Part shown: positions 1 through 6,626 of the stretch, piece after piece
Numbering within the stretch: position 1 is the stretch's first letter
Layout of the letters: every line of letters begins with the position of its first letter
From: an uncultured Lachnospiraceae bacterium
Lineage (GTDB): Bacteria; Bacillota; Clostridia; Lachnospirales; Lachnospiraceae
DNA: 26,486 nucleotides
Direction of reading: 5' to 3'
Assembly (NCBI GenBank): GCA_958405355.1
Contig: CATYEA010000003.1
Span: forward strand, 1 to 26,486
Program-made: the position numbers and the translations under genes
The notes under the pieces: model-generated
Database searches by the model: none
Seen by the model: the letters and a program-made list of their open reading frames with translations, nothing else
Told to the model about the DNA's origin: nothing

Positions 1-286
1 CAAAATGCAGCATTGTATTTTAATTTTGAAAACTTGCACAAAGTAAAATGATTTTGCAATTTGTGCAAAGATTTCGGCGATTCCAAAAGCAAACTATAGG
101 CAGATTTTTGCAGTATTGCGAGCATAGCGCGTACAGAAATCAGTTGTTTGAGCCCGGTCAGGGCGAGTTTTGATTTCTGTACACGAATAAGCGGCGCAGC
201 AAACAAAAAAATCAACGTGTTTGCGTTGGAACGCCGATAGACTTTGCCAAACGCAAAACCTTTTATTGTGCAAATTATCATATACA
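1..286. other. Intergenic, no convincing gene
   Basis: No reading frame here has both a ribosome site and a recognisable product. The only sizeable frame (minus strand, 94-303) runs through two inverted repeats and is Cys/Arg/Phe-rich in a way typical of chance translation, so I do not call it. The stretch instead holds dense dyad symmetry: ttgcacaaa at 34-42 against tttgtgcaa at 60-68, the strong inverted repeat at 131-182 listed separately, and tttgcgttgg at 220-229 against ccaaacgcaaa at 247-257. The word ttgtgcaaa recurs at 61-69 and 266-274. This looks like a structured intergenic element downstream of the ABC-importer terminator. Confidence 0.6.
131..182. repeat. 12-bp perfect inverted repeat with inner GC hairpin
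   Basis: gtacagaaatca at 131-142 is the exact reverse complement of tgatttctgtac at 171-182. Inside the 28-base loop a second small stem forms from gccc (152-155) and gggc (161-164). The flanks (gcgagcatagcgc on the left, gcggcgcagc on the right) are more GC-rich than the surrounding AT-rich DNA. No T-tract follows on either strand, so it is not an ordinary terminator. It could be a dispersed intergenic repeat; copy number cannot be judged from one window. Confidence 0.6.
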
Positions 287-321
287 AAACAAAAAGACGG
301 CACTGCTCCCGCAATGCCGCC
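287..321 (-). terminator. Intrinsic terminator after the amino-acid ABC operon
   Basis: On the minus strand an 11-bp stem (arms at 311-321 and 296-306, with two G-U wobbles) closes a 4-base loop and is followed by TTTTTG and further T residues. It lies 7 bases past the stop codon of the ATPase gene, so it ends the three-gene importer transcript. Confidence 0.85.
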
Positions 322-328
322 TTAATAT

Positions 329-1087
329 CTATTCCGCATTAAGTTTTCCAAGAAATTCTTTCATTCGCTGATTTTGCGAATTAAACACTGTTTCCGGCGA
401 ACCTTCCTCAACAATAACGCCCTTATCCATAAAAATAACATAATCCGACACATTTCTCGCAAAATTCATTTCATGGGTAACGATGACCATAGTCATTTTT
501 TCCGCCGCCAGGTTTTTAATAATTTTTAAAATTTCTCCCGTTAGCTCCGGGTCGAGAGCAGATGTCGGTTCATCAAAGAACAAGATTTTCGGATTCATTG
601 CCAGGGCCCGTGCAATGGATACCCGCTGCTGCTGGCCGCCGGATAACTGATACGGATAGGCATTGGCCTTATCCGAAAGTCCCATCTTGCGAAGCAGCTC
701 TTTGGCTTCCTCGAAAACTTCGTCTTTATTTCGATGCTGTACCCGAAGAGGAGCATCCGTGATATTTTTAATGACCGAGTAGTGTGGAAATAAGTTAAAA
801 TTCTGGAAAACCAAACCATAATAACCATGAATCCTCTTTAAATCAGCCGCCTTAGCATAAGCTGCTTTTCCGCCCTCGCTCTTTGCCGCCGCTTCTCCCA
901 GGTAGATAATATCCCCATCGTCAATCTTCTCAAGCATGGTTGCACATCGGAGCAGCGTGGATTTTCCCGAACCGGACGGACCAATGATACTTAATACCTC
1001 TCCTTCATTTACCGTCAGGGAGATATCTTTTAAAACTTCAAGACCGTCGAAGCTCTTTTTTATATGATTCATTTCAAGTAAATTCAT
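329..1087 (-). CDS. Polar amino-acid ABC transporter ATPase (GlnQ/HisP family)
   Basis: This is the cytoplasmic ATPase that powers uptake of a polar amino acid by the permease and binding protein encoded just upstream. All ABC motifs are visible in the 252 residues: Walker [10 protein letters not shown] at 36-44, Q-loop Gln at 95, signature LSGGQQQR from 148, Walker B ILFFDEP from 168 and the switch His at 205 (VTHEMNFA). Length and the [11 protein letters not shown] stretch are typical of the GlnQ/HisP/ArtP group. An AGGAGG ribosome site at 1095-1100 sits 7 bases before the ATG and overlaps the permease stop codon, which suggests coupled translation. It is the last gene of the operon, with a terminator right after. 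The substrate (Gln, Glu, Arg, His or Cys) cannot be decided from the ATPase. Confidence 0.93.
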   Translation of the reverse strand: MNLLEMNHIKKSFDGLEVLKDISLTVNEGEVLSIIGPSGSGKSTLLRCATMLEKIDDGDIIYLGEAAAKSEGGKAAYAKAADLKRIHGYYGLVFQNFNLFPHYSVIKNITDAPLRVQHRNKDEVFEEAKELLRKMGLSDKANAYPYQLSGGQQQRVSIARALAMNPKILFFDEPTSALDPELTGEILKIIKNLAAEKMTMVIVTHEMNFARNVSDYVIFMDKGVIVEEGSPETVFNSQNQRMKEFLGKLNAE

Positions 1088-1098
1088 CCCTCATCCTC

Positions 1099-1749
1099 CT
1101 AACGATAATAATTTAGCTTCTTTTCTAAATAATCAAAGAACATGGCCACCAAAAGATTAAAAACATAATAAAATACAGCCGCTACCACAAACGGTATCAT
1201 AGAAGACTGGGCTGCCACCAACTGCTTCGTCAGCGTAAACATTTCGGCTACTGCCAACGTGAAGGCCAGAGATGTATCTTTAACAAGGGTAATCGTTTCA
1301 TTTGCCACTGCCGGGATAATCCGCTTAACGACCTGAGGCATGACAATATGTATAAAGGTCTGGCTCTTGCTGTAACCAAGCAGTTTGGCCGCCTCATACT
1401 GGCCATCCGGAATGGCTGAGATACCGCCCCGGTAAATCTCCGCAAAATAAGCCGCATAGTTCAATGCAAACCCTATCAATACCGCATTCAAACGATAAGA
1501 CCGGGTAATCGGAATCCCAAAAATAAAATAAGGGCCGAAATAAACGACCAGAAGCTGGAGCATCAGCGGTGTTCCACGCATAATTGATATATATATTTTT
1601 GCAAGGATAGAAAGAATTTTAAATTTTGACATCCGGACAAGAGCCAGACCAAGACCGAGAATCAATGAAGACACCAACGTCACAAAAAATATCTCAATGG
1701 TCACACCCATACCGCTGGACAACTGTTTTATAATATCTGTAATCGTCAT
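1099..1749 (-). CDS. Polar amino-acid ABC transporter permease
   Basis: A membrane permease of the His/Glu/Gln/Arg/opine type (HEQRo family), 216 residues from the chosen start. The chain is almost entirely hydrophobic helices. It has the family's RGTPLMLQ stretch after the second helix and the cytoplasmic EAA loop (EAAKLLGYSKSQ, then a conserved Gly/Pro region ending VMPQ) that docks on the ATPase. A longer frame begins at 1770, but GGGGAGG seven bases before the ATG at 1749 gives the better start (MTITDIIKQ). A strong hairpin separates it from the upstream binding-protein gene, and its TAG stop is embedded in the ATPase ribosome site. It probably acts as a homodimer, since no second permease gene is present. 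Confidence 0.92.
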   Translation of the reverse strand: MTITDIIKQLSSGMGVTIEIFFVTLVSSLILGLGLALVRMSKFKILSILAKIYISIMRGTPLMLQLLVVYFGPYFIFGIPITRSYRLNAVLIGFALNYAAYFAEIYRGGISAIPDGQYEAAKLLGYSKSQTFIHIVMPQVVKRIIPAVANETITLVKDTSLAFTLAVAEMFTLTKQLVAAQSSMIPFVVAAVFYYVFNLLVAMFFDYLEKKLNYYR

Positions 1750-1770
1750 CAATTGACCTCCCCATAGCAA

Positions 1771-1800
1771 TCAGGGGAGCGATATTGCTCGCTCCCCTGA
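1771..1800 (-). promoter_or_regulatory. Intercistronic hairpin between binding protein and permease
   Basis: tcaggggagcg (1771-1781) and cgctcccctga (1790-1800) form a perfect 11-bp stem with an 8-base loop. On the minus strand it lies 12 bases past the binding-protein stop and is not followed by a T-tract. It therefore looks like an mRNA-stabilising or attenuating element that would raise binding-protein expression over the permease. Confidence 0.7.
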
Positions 1801-1812
1801 TGTCCGTATACT

Positions 1813-2691
1813 TTATTTGCCGATACAGATGTTGTCTTTATTCATATCGTATTTATCAGCAATTTCATCGATAGTGCCGTCAGCTTCCATCTCAAGTAAT
1901 GTGGCCCATACCTGGTCACGAAGCTCTTCGTTGCCCAGTTTAAAACCAATACCATACTGTTCTGTGGAAATGACATCATCCAGGATAGTAATATTTTCAT
2001 TTTTGCTCATTTTTGCTCTTGCTACGCCTTCATCCATGGCTACAGCATCTGCAGAACCTGCTTCAAGTTCCATTAATGCAGATTCATATTCCTGTACTTC
2101 AATCAGCTCACCAAAAGAATCGGCCAACGCCTTAATCTCGGCATTTTCTTCATCTTTTAAAGCTGCAAGGGCGGAAGAATCGGCCTGGACTAATACGATC
2201 TTTCCGGCCAGATCTGCTGCGGAAGTAATATCTCCGTCTTTCTTCACGGCAAATACCTGCGTATTATCAACATATGGCTCAGTCCATGTATAGCTGTCTT
2301 CACGGCCATTCATTGTAAATCCGTTCCAGATACAATCAATCGCTCCGGAATTCAATTCCATATCTTTAGCATCCCAGTCAATCGGAGTTTTCACAAGTTC
2401 CCATCCATTGCGCTCACAGACTTCCTGAGCCAGATCCAGGTCAAAGCCGACATATTCGCCGTTTTCCTGATATCCATATGGCGGGAAGCTTGCATCAAAA
2501 CCAACGGTAAATGTGGTTCTTTCACCGCCGGCCGCTGTTGTCTCTCCGTCAGCCTTGCTCTCAGCACCTGTTTCTGCTGTTGTTTCTGCCGTTGTTTCTG
2601 CTTTTGTCTCAGCTTCTTTATTACCGCATCCTGTCGCCAGAACTCCTACTGCCAGAACTCCGGCCATAATCAATGCCATATTCTTTTTCAT
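1813..2691 (-). CDS. Polar amino-acid ABC transporter substrate-binding lipoprotein
   Basis: First gene of the importer operon: an extracellular solute-binding lipoprotein of 292 residues (SBP_bac_3 family). It starts with a lipoprotein signal peptide (MKKNMALIMAGVLAVG) and a lipobox ending LATGC, with the acylated Cys at 22. A low-complexity linker rich in Glu, Thr and Ala (about 23-57) precedes the binding domain, which opens with TVGFDASFPPYGY, a classic start for amino-acid binding proteins, followed by GFDLDLAQEV. GGGAGG lies 8 bases before the ATG. A promoter lies at 2750-2778. The linker closely resembles those of the two other binding proteins in this window. The exact amino acid bound is not determinable by eye. 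Confidence 0.92.
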   Translation of the reverse strand: MKKNMALIMAGVLAVGVLATGCGNKEAETKAETTAETTAETGAESKADGETTAAGGERTTFTVGFDASFPPYGYQENGEYVGFDLDLAQEVCERNGWELVKTPIDWDAKDMELNSGAIDCIWNGFTMNGREDSYTWTEPYVDNTQVFAVKKDGDITSAADLAGKIVLVQADSSALAALKDEENAEIKALADSFGELIEVQEYESALMELEAGSADAVAMDEGVARAKMSKNENITILDDVISTEQYGIGFKLGNEELRDQVWATLLEMEADGTIDEIADKYDMNKDNICIGK

Positions 2692-2749
2692 AATTCTTTC
2701 CTCCCAGATTCATAAATAAATTACTCTGTTATTCGTATAACACTTTATC

Positions 2750-2778
2750 ATGGTAACATGAAAACGTAACCCTGTCAA
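2750..2778 (-). promoter_or_regulatory. Sigma-A-type promoter for the first ABC operon
   Basis: On the minus strand a perfect TTGACA (2778-2773) is followed after 17 bases by TACCAT (2755-2750), preceded by TGT as in an extended -10. It lies about 60 bases upstream of the binding-protein start and just downstream of the terminator that closes the previous transcript. Confidence 0.6.
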
Positions 2779-2783
2779 TATAG

Positions 2784-2811
2784 AAAAATGACGCCAATTG
2801 GCGGCATTTTT
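2784..2811. terminator. Bidirectional-type terminator after aspartokinase and small ORF
   Basis: The 28-base segment is an almost perfect palindrome: AAAAATG, a mismatch, CGCC, loop AATT, GGCG, a mismatch, CATTTTT. Both strands therefore read a GC hairpin followed by five Ts. In the minus direction it lies 15 bases past the stop of the 33-residue ORF, so it ends the aspartokinase transcript just before the ABC promoter. Confidence 0.75.
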
Positions 2812-2826
2812 CAGTATTTACTTATA

Positions 2827-2928
2827 TTAATCTTCCAGATATTCTCTATAGTCAGATTCGCTGGCAAATAACATATATTTACCTTCAACCAATCCCATAT
2901 ATCCCTCTGTCACTGCATATCCTTTCAT
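2827..2928 (-). CDS. Small 33-residue protein downstream of aspartokinase
   Basis: A short frame, easily missed by length cut-offs, encodes 33 residues beginning MKGYAVTEGYMGLVEGKYML and ending in an acidic, aromatic tail (DYREYLED). AAGGTGG lies 8 bases before the ATG, and a terminator follows 15 bases after the stop, so it has the signals of a translated gene. It starts 65 bases past the aspartokinase stop in the same direction and is probably cotranscribed with it. There is no signal peptide or membrane helix. The repeated GY, YM and KY pattern and the acidic C-terminus suggest a compact soluble peptide. I have an impression that similar short proteins occur in Lachnospiraceae genomes, but I cannot confirm this here and assign no function. 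Confidence 0.65.
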   Translation of the reverse strand: MKGYAVTEGYMGLVEGKYMLFASESDYREYLED

Positions 2929-2993
2929 GTTATCAACCACCTTTTCATTAAGATGGCCTCATAATAAAGGATTCAGTGTCCCATAAAACGGAC

Positions 2994-4313
2994 TTACAGA
3001 CGAATAGTTACAAAAATATCGTAAATTGCCTTAATAGCTGCTTCAAAATCTTTATCCTGAACACCAATGATGATGTTCAGCTCACTGGAACCCTGGTCAA
3101 TCATTTTAACATTGACATTGGCATGGGCCAGTGCCGAAAAGATTCTTCCGGCTGTACCTCGGGTCGCTTTCATACCCCGTCCGACAACAGCGACCAGGGC
3201 CAAATCGCCCTCCATCTCTATGGAATCCGGATGAACCGCACGATGCAGATTTGCAAGAACAGCCTGTTCCTTCGCCTGGAACTCATCCTGATGCACAAAA
3301 ACGGTCAAAGTGTCAATGCCGGACGGCATATGTTCAAAGGAAACGCCTTCCTGCTCAAATGCCTGAAGTACCCGACGTCCAAAACCAACCTGAGCATTCA
3401 TCATATCTTTTTCAATTGTAATCGACACAAAACCTTTCTTTCCGGCAATACCTGTAATAGTATACTCCGGCTTCACACAGGTACTCTCAACAATAAAAGT
3501 ACCAGGATCCTGCGGCGCATTCGTATTTCGGATATTAATCGGAATACCTTCCGTGCGCACCGGAAAGATAGCATCTTCGTGAAGCACACTGGCTCCCATA
3601 TAAGAAAGTTCTCGTAATTCTTTATAAGTTACTGTATGAATCGGTTTCGGATTCTCAATAATCCGCGGATCTGCTACAAGCACACCGGATACATCGGTCC
3701 AGTTTTCATAAATATCAGCTAATACTGCTTTGGCTACAACAGAACCTGTGACATCTGAACCGCCTCGGGAAAATGTCTGAACTTTGCCATCAGCACCGCA
3801 GCCATAAAATCCCGGAATGACAGCTCTTTCAACCTTATTCAGCTTCTTTCCCAACGTACTGTAAGTCTTTTCCTGATCTAAAAGTCCGTCTTTACGGAAG
3901 AAAATGTATTTTGCCGGATCAAGGAACTCATAATCCAGATATTTTGCCATAACAAGACCATTTAAATATTCTCCTCTGGAGGCTGCATAATCAATGCCTT
4001 CTTTATTTTTAAAGGCCGTTTCAATGGTCTTAAACTCATCTTCCAATGATAAATCCAGAGACAATCCCTGAATAATCTCGTTATACCTTGCTTTGATCTG
4101 CTCGAGAAGTTCTCCGAAATCCTCCCCGGCCACCGCCGTCTCATAACAACGGTAAAGCATATCGGTGACTTTAATATCCTTTGCAAAACGCTTTCCCGGC
4201 GCGGAAGGAATCACATATTTTCTGTCCGGGTCGCTTTTGATAATATTTCCTACCTTTTTAAACTGTTCGGCGCTGGCCAACGAGCTGCCGCCAAACTTCA
4301 CAACCTTCTTCAT
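2994..4313 (-). CDS. lysC: Aspartate kinase (aspartokinase III / YclM type)
   Basis: Phosphorylates L-aspartate to 4-phospho-L-aspartate, the entry step to lysine, diaminopimelate, threonine and methionine. The 439 residues show the amino-acid kinase domain with KFGGSS at 6-11, ASRGEYLNG at 111-119, FSRGGSDVTGS at 181-191 and WTDVSG at 205-210. Two C-terminal ACT regulatory domains follow (about 285-360 and 375-439; the last contains KMIDQGSSELNI), so feedback control by an end product is likely. The frame also opens at a TTG at 4328, but GGAGG eight bases before the ATG at 4313 and the usual N-terminus MKKVVKFGGSS decide the start. A consensus promoter lies close upstream and the leader is about 30 bases, too short for a lysine riboswitch or T-box. 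Which end product inhibits it is unknown. Confidence 0.95.
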   Translation of the reverse strand: MKKVVKFGGSSLASAEQFKKVGNIIKSDPDRKYVIPSAPGKRFAKDIKVTDMLYRCYETAVAGEDFGELLEQIKARYNEIIQGLSLDLSLEDEFKTIETAFKNKEGIDYAASRGEYLNGLVMAKYLDYEFLDPAKYIFFRKDGLLDQEKTYSTLGKKLNKVERAVIPGFYGCGADGKVQTFSRGGSDVTGSVVAKAVLADIYENWTDVSGVLVADPRIIENPKPIHTVTYKELRELSYMGASVLHEDAIFPVRTEGIPINIRNTNAPQDPGTFIVESTCVKPEYTITGIAGKKGFVSITIEKDMMNAQVGFGRRVLQAFEQEGVSFEHMPSGIDTLTVFVHQDEFQAKEQAVLANLHRAVHPDSIEMEGDLALVAVVGRGMKATRGTAGRIFSALAHANVNVKMIDQGSSELNIIIGVQDKDFEAAIKAIYDIFVTIRL

Positions 4314-4350
4314 CTGAATAGCCTCCAAATAATATTCTCCTGTTTTTAAA

Positions 4351-4378
4351 ATTATATAACAGAATCCCCATTTGTCAA
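4351..4378 (-). promoter_or_regulatory. Consensus sigma-A promoter for aspartokinase
   Basis: On the minus strand TTGACA (4378-4373) and TATAAT (4356-4351) are both perfect and separated by 16 bases. Transcription should start near 4344, leaving a leader of roughly 30 bases before the aspartokinase ATG. Confidence 0.85.
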
Positions 4379-4490
4379 CGTTTTCTTACAAAACTTATGG
4401 TAGCCACCGCCGCCAAAATAATATATAATATCTGTATGTTCAGCATCTGGACAAACAGATGCCGCAAAAGCCTGAAGGAGGTTTATCATC

Positions 4491-5375
4491 ATGAGAAAAC
4501 GTATACTTTTTATTGTCAATCCGAGTTCCGGCACCGTAAAAATTAAGGACAGCCTTTTGGACGTTTGTCAGATTTTCTGCGAGGCCGGCTATGAACTGAC
4601 CTTAAATGTCACAAAATATATTTCTGATGCCATCAAAGAATCCTTAAATGGAGATCTCCATTATGATCTGGTCATCTGCTGCGGCGGCGACGGCACGTTT
4701 AACGGAATGGTATCCACCCTTGTTCCCCTCGAAGATCACCCGGCCGTCGGCTATATACCATCCGGAAGTACCAATGATTTTGCCCGCAGCATCGGTCTGA
4801 ACGGAAATTCCGTAGATATTGCCCGTCAGATCATGACCGGTTCTCCGCGCAAAATTGATATCGGCGGCTTTAACCAACTGTATTTTTCCTACGTGGCATC
4901 TTTCGGAGCCTTTACGGAAGCTTCCTATAATACACCTCAATCTCTGAAAAACCGTCTTGGACATCTGGCTTATCTTTTGGAAGGTGTCAAGGATCTTTCT
5001 ACCATTGAGCCATGCCATATGAAGATCGTCCACGGTGATACCATCATGGAAGATAATTATATCTGGGGTGCGATCTGCAACTCCACATCCATCGGCGGCA
5101 TGATTCGACTGAACAAAGAACTTGTTGATTTCAATGACGGCCTTTTCGAAGTCATGCTCATCAAAATGCCAAAAACCCTGATCGATCTGACAAAAATCGT
5201 CGTATCTATCAACACTCAGTCTTACGATCCGGATGTGATAACATTTTTCCAGGCAAACTCTGTAGACATTTATCCAGAGACGGAAATTCCCTGGACACTG
5301 GACGGCGAATATGCACCTGGAAGCAAAGAGATTCATATCCAGAATATACACGACGCACTTCAGATCATTATTTAA
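4491..5375 (+). CDS. Diacylglycerol/lipid kinase family protein (DagK/YegS-like)
   Basis: A 294-residue protein of the diacylglycerol-kinase catalytic superfamily (YegS/BmrU/DgkB group), expected to phosphorylate a membrane lipid alcohol with ATP. It begins with the typical LFIVNPSSG. It carries the nucleotide loop GGDGTFN at 65-71 and PSGSTNDFARS at 90-100, both hallmark motifs, and the C-terminal LDGEYAPG region expected of the family. GGAGG at 4477-4481 is 9 bases before the ATG. A perfect TATAAT lies at 4424-4429, but I see no good -35 box, so promoter assignment is weak. It diverges from aspartokinase and precedes the cotJ operon, which has its own promoter. DgkB-like phospholipid recycling and a role in another lipid pathway are both possible. 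Confidence 0.9.
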   Translation: MRKRILFIVNPSSGTVKIKDSLLDVCQIFCEAGYELTLNVTKYISDAIKESLNGDLHYDLVICCGGDGTFNGMVSTLVPLEDHPAVGYIPSGSTNDFARSIGLNGNSVDIARQIMTGSPRKIDIGGFNQLYFSYVASFGAFTEASYNTPQSLKNRLGHLAYLLEGVKDLSTIEPCHMKIVHGDTIMEDNYIWGAICNSTSIGGMIRLNKELVDFNDGLFEVMLIKMPKTLIDLTKIVVSINTQSYDPDVITFFQANSVDIYPETEIPWTLDGEYAPGSKEIHIQNIHDALQIII

Positions 5376-5380
5376 TATTT

Positions 5381-5408
5381 TCACATTTCTTCTCGGTTTT
5401 CATACATT
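5381..5408 (+). promoter_or_regulatory. Sigma-E-like (mother-cell) promoter for cotJABC
   Basis: TCACATT at 5381-5387 matches six of seven positions of the sigma-E -35 consensus, and CATACATT at 5401-5408 matches the -10 consensus CATACANT fully; the spacer is 13 bases. It lies just upstream of cotJA. In Bacillus subtilis the cotJ operon is sigma-E controlled, which fits. Confidence 0.7.
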
Positions 5409-5444
5409 AATAGTAAAACCAGGAATTCTCCGAAAGGAGCTTTT

Positions 5445-5669
5445 ATGAATTACCGACAAAATATGGCTCCGTGCTGCCAGCCGATGAATCGGCCTATGCC
5501 GTCTCCGGCAGCACCGGCCTGTGAAAATATCAGCACCTTTCCCATCGCCATGGCTTATGTGCCCATGCAGACCTTCCAATCAACCTTTGACTTAAACCGA
5601 AGTTTGGAAGTCGGCACCATTTTCCCTGAACTTCACAAACCATTCTGCGGAAAGAGGTGTGTGCGATGA
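5445..5669 (+). CDS. cotJA: Spore coat-associated protein CotJA
   Basis: A 74-residue spore coat protein. The diagnostic CotJA core is present in the second half: a run close to AMAYVPMQTFQ, then LEVGTIFPELHKPF. The N-terminal third is Pro/Met/Cys-rich and variable, as usual for the family. AAGGAG at 5434-5439 precedes the ATG. It is first in cotJA-cotJB-cotJC, and its TGA stop overlaps the ATG of cotJB (ATGA). CotJ proteins are made in the mother cell and are thought to belong to inner coat layers, with CotJA needed for CotJC assembly in Bacillus. Four Cys residues may allow cross-linking (inference). Confidence 0.93.
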   Translation: MNYRQNMAPCCQPMNRPMPSPAAPACENISTFPIAMAYVPMQTFQSTFDLNRSLEVGTIFPELHKPFCGKRCVR

Positions 5670-5977
5670 GAAATTTATGTCAACTTTCCCAGTCCCAATT
5701 ATTTGATTATATTAATAAAGTAAGTTTTGCTGTTAATGATATTACCCTGTTTCTTGACTCCCACCCAAGGAATCAGGAAGCATTGGCTTATTTTCGCGAG
5801 CACAGCGAACTCCGAAACGCGGCCCTGAAGGAATATGCCCGCCGTTTTGGTCCTTTAACCATTGACACCGCCAATGACACTGCCAGCAATTCCTGGGAGT
5901 GGATTCATCAGAAATGGCCTTGGGAAGGAGGTAGCTGCTCATGTGGAACTATGAGAAACGATTGCAATACCCGATAA
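5666..5977 (+). CDS. cotJB: Spore coat protein CotJB
   Basis: A 103-residue CotJB-family coat protein. Recognisable features are the helical N-terminal half (LFDYINKVSFAVNDITLFLD) and the conserved tryptophan-rich end with WEWIHQKWPWEGG. A GTG at 5657 would add three residues, but the ATG at 5666 overlaps the cotJA stop (ATGA) and has GAGG eight bases upstream, so I choose it. After the WPWEGG motif, where the family usually ends, the frame runs on for a Cys-rich tail (SCSCGTMRNDCNTR) read out of frame with the first codons of cotJC, giving a 37-base overlap. The tail may have no role of its own. Confidence 0.92.
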   Translation: MRNLCQLSQSQLFDYINKVSFAVNDITLFLDSHPRNQEALAYFREHSELRNAALKEYARRFGPLTIDTANDTASNSWEWIHQKWPWEGGSCSCGTMRNDCNTR

Positions 5978-6564
5978 ATATCACACAGCCAAATGCTCAG
6001 ATTGCTCAGGTAATCATGAGTCAATACGGAGGCCCCGACGGTGAAATGGGCGCTTCTATGCGTTATCTCTCCCAGCGTTTCGCCATGCCGAACCGCCAGG
6101 CCATGGGGATGCTGACCGATATTGGAACAGAAGAACTGGCCCATCTGGAAATGGTGGCCACCATCGTCACCCAGCTTACCCGTAATTTATCTATGGATGA
6201 AATCAAAAAATATGGGTTCGATAAATATTATATCGACCACACCATTGGCATCTGGCCGCAGGCGGCTGGCGGTATTCCATTCAACGCCTGCGAATTCCAG
6301 TCCAAGGGAGACCCGATTACCGATTTATTTGAAGATATGGCCGCCGAGCAAAAAGCCCGTACGACCTACGACAACATCCTCCGTCTCGTAAAAGACCCGG
6401 AAGTGGCTGACCCGATCCGTTTCCTCCGCGCCCGTGAAATCGTCCATTTCCAGCGTTTTGGAGAGACTCTGCGAATTTTACAGGAACAGTTGGATTCCAA
6501 AAACTTCTACGCATTCAACCCTTCCTTCGACGCACCGACCACATGCCCGCCATGTGCTAAATAA
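5941..6564 (+). CDS. cotJC: Spore coat manganese-catalase-like protein CotJC
   Basis: A 207-residue coat protein of the manganese-catalase family (ferritin-like four-helix bundle). Candidate di-metal ligands are in the expected order: Glu35 (GPDGEMGASM), Glu64/Glu65 with His68 (TEELAHLEM), Glu136 (AAEQKAR) and Glu166 with His169 (AREIVHFQRF). It begins with the standard MWNYEKRLQYPI. GGAGG nine bases before the ATG lies inside cotJB, and the start codon is 37 bases before the cotJB stop. With all ligands retained, it may detoxify peroxide at the spore surface (inference); catalase activity is not shown by sequence alone. The C-terminus ends in a short Cys/Pro tail (TTCPPCAK). A hairpin terminator follows after 11 bases. 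Confidence 0.95.
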   Translation: MWNYEKRLQYPINITQPNAQIAQVIMSQYGGPDGEMGASMRYLSQRFAMPNRQAMGMLTDIGTEELAHLEMVATIVTQLTRNLSMDEIKKYGFDKYYIDHTIGIWPQAAGGIPFNACEFQSKGDPITDLFEDMAAEQKARTTYDNILRLVKDPEVADPIRFLRAREIVHFQRFGETLRILQEQLDSKNFYAFNPSFDAPTTCPPCAK

Positions 6565-6575
6565 AAGGAAAAAAC

Positions 6576-6617
6576 GCCGCCGCTCCACAATCTGCTGATT
6601 GGTTGTGGAACGGCGGC
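6576..6617. terminator. Shared terminator between convergent cotJC and AEC-carrier genes
   Basis: Arms at 6576-6590 and 6603-6617 form a 15-bp stem with one mismatch and a 12-base loop. On the minus strand it is followed by TTTTTT, a strong terminator for the long catabolic cluster. On the plus strand only TTTCC follows, a weaker stop for cotJABC. Confidence 0.85.
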
Positions 6618-6626
6618 TTTCCATAT

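Noticed and set aside
94..303. 69-residue minus-strand reading frame
   Set aside because: It runs through the 12-bp inverted repeat and the terminator region, has no ribosome site and no recognisable product.
2976..3617. 213-residue plus-strand frame opposite aspartokinase
   Set aside because: Antisense shadow of lysC; no ribosome site and no domain resemblance.
4314..4372. Lysine riboswitch or T-box in the lysC leader
   Set aside because: The consensus promoter leaves only about 30 bases of leader, too short for either.
4644..5384. 246-residue minus-strand frame opposite the lipid kinase
   Set aside because: It is the antisense shadow of a clear kinase gene; its composition is not protein-like and it has no ribosome site.
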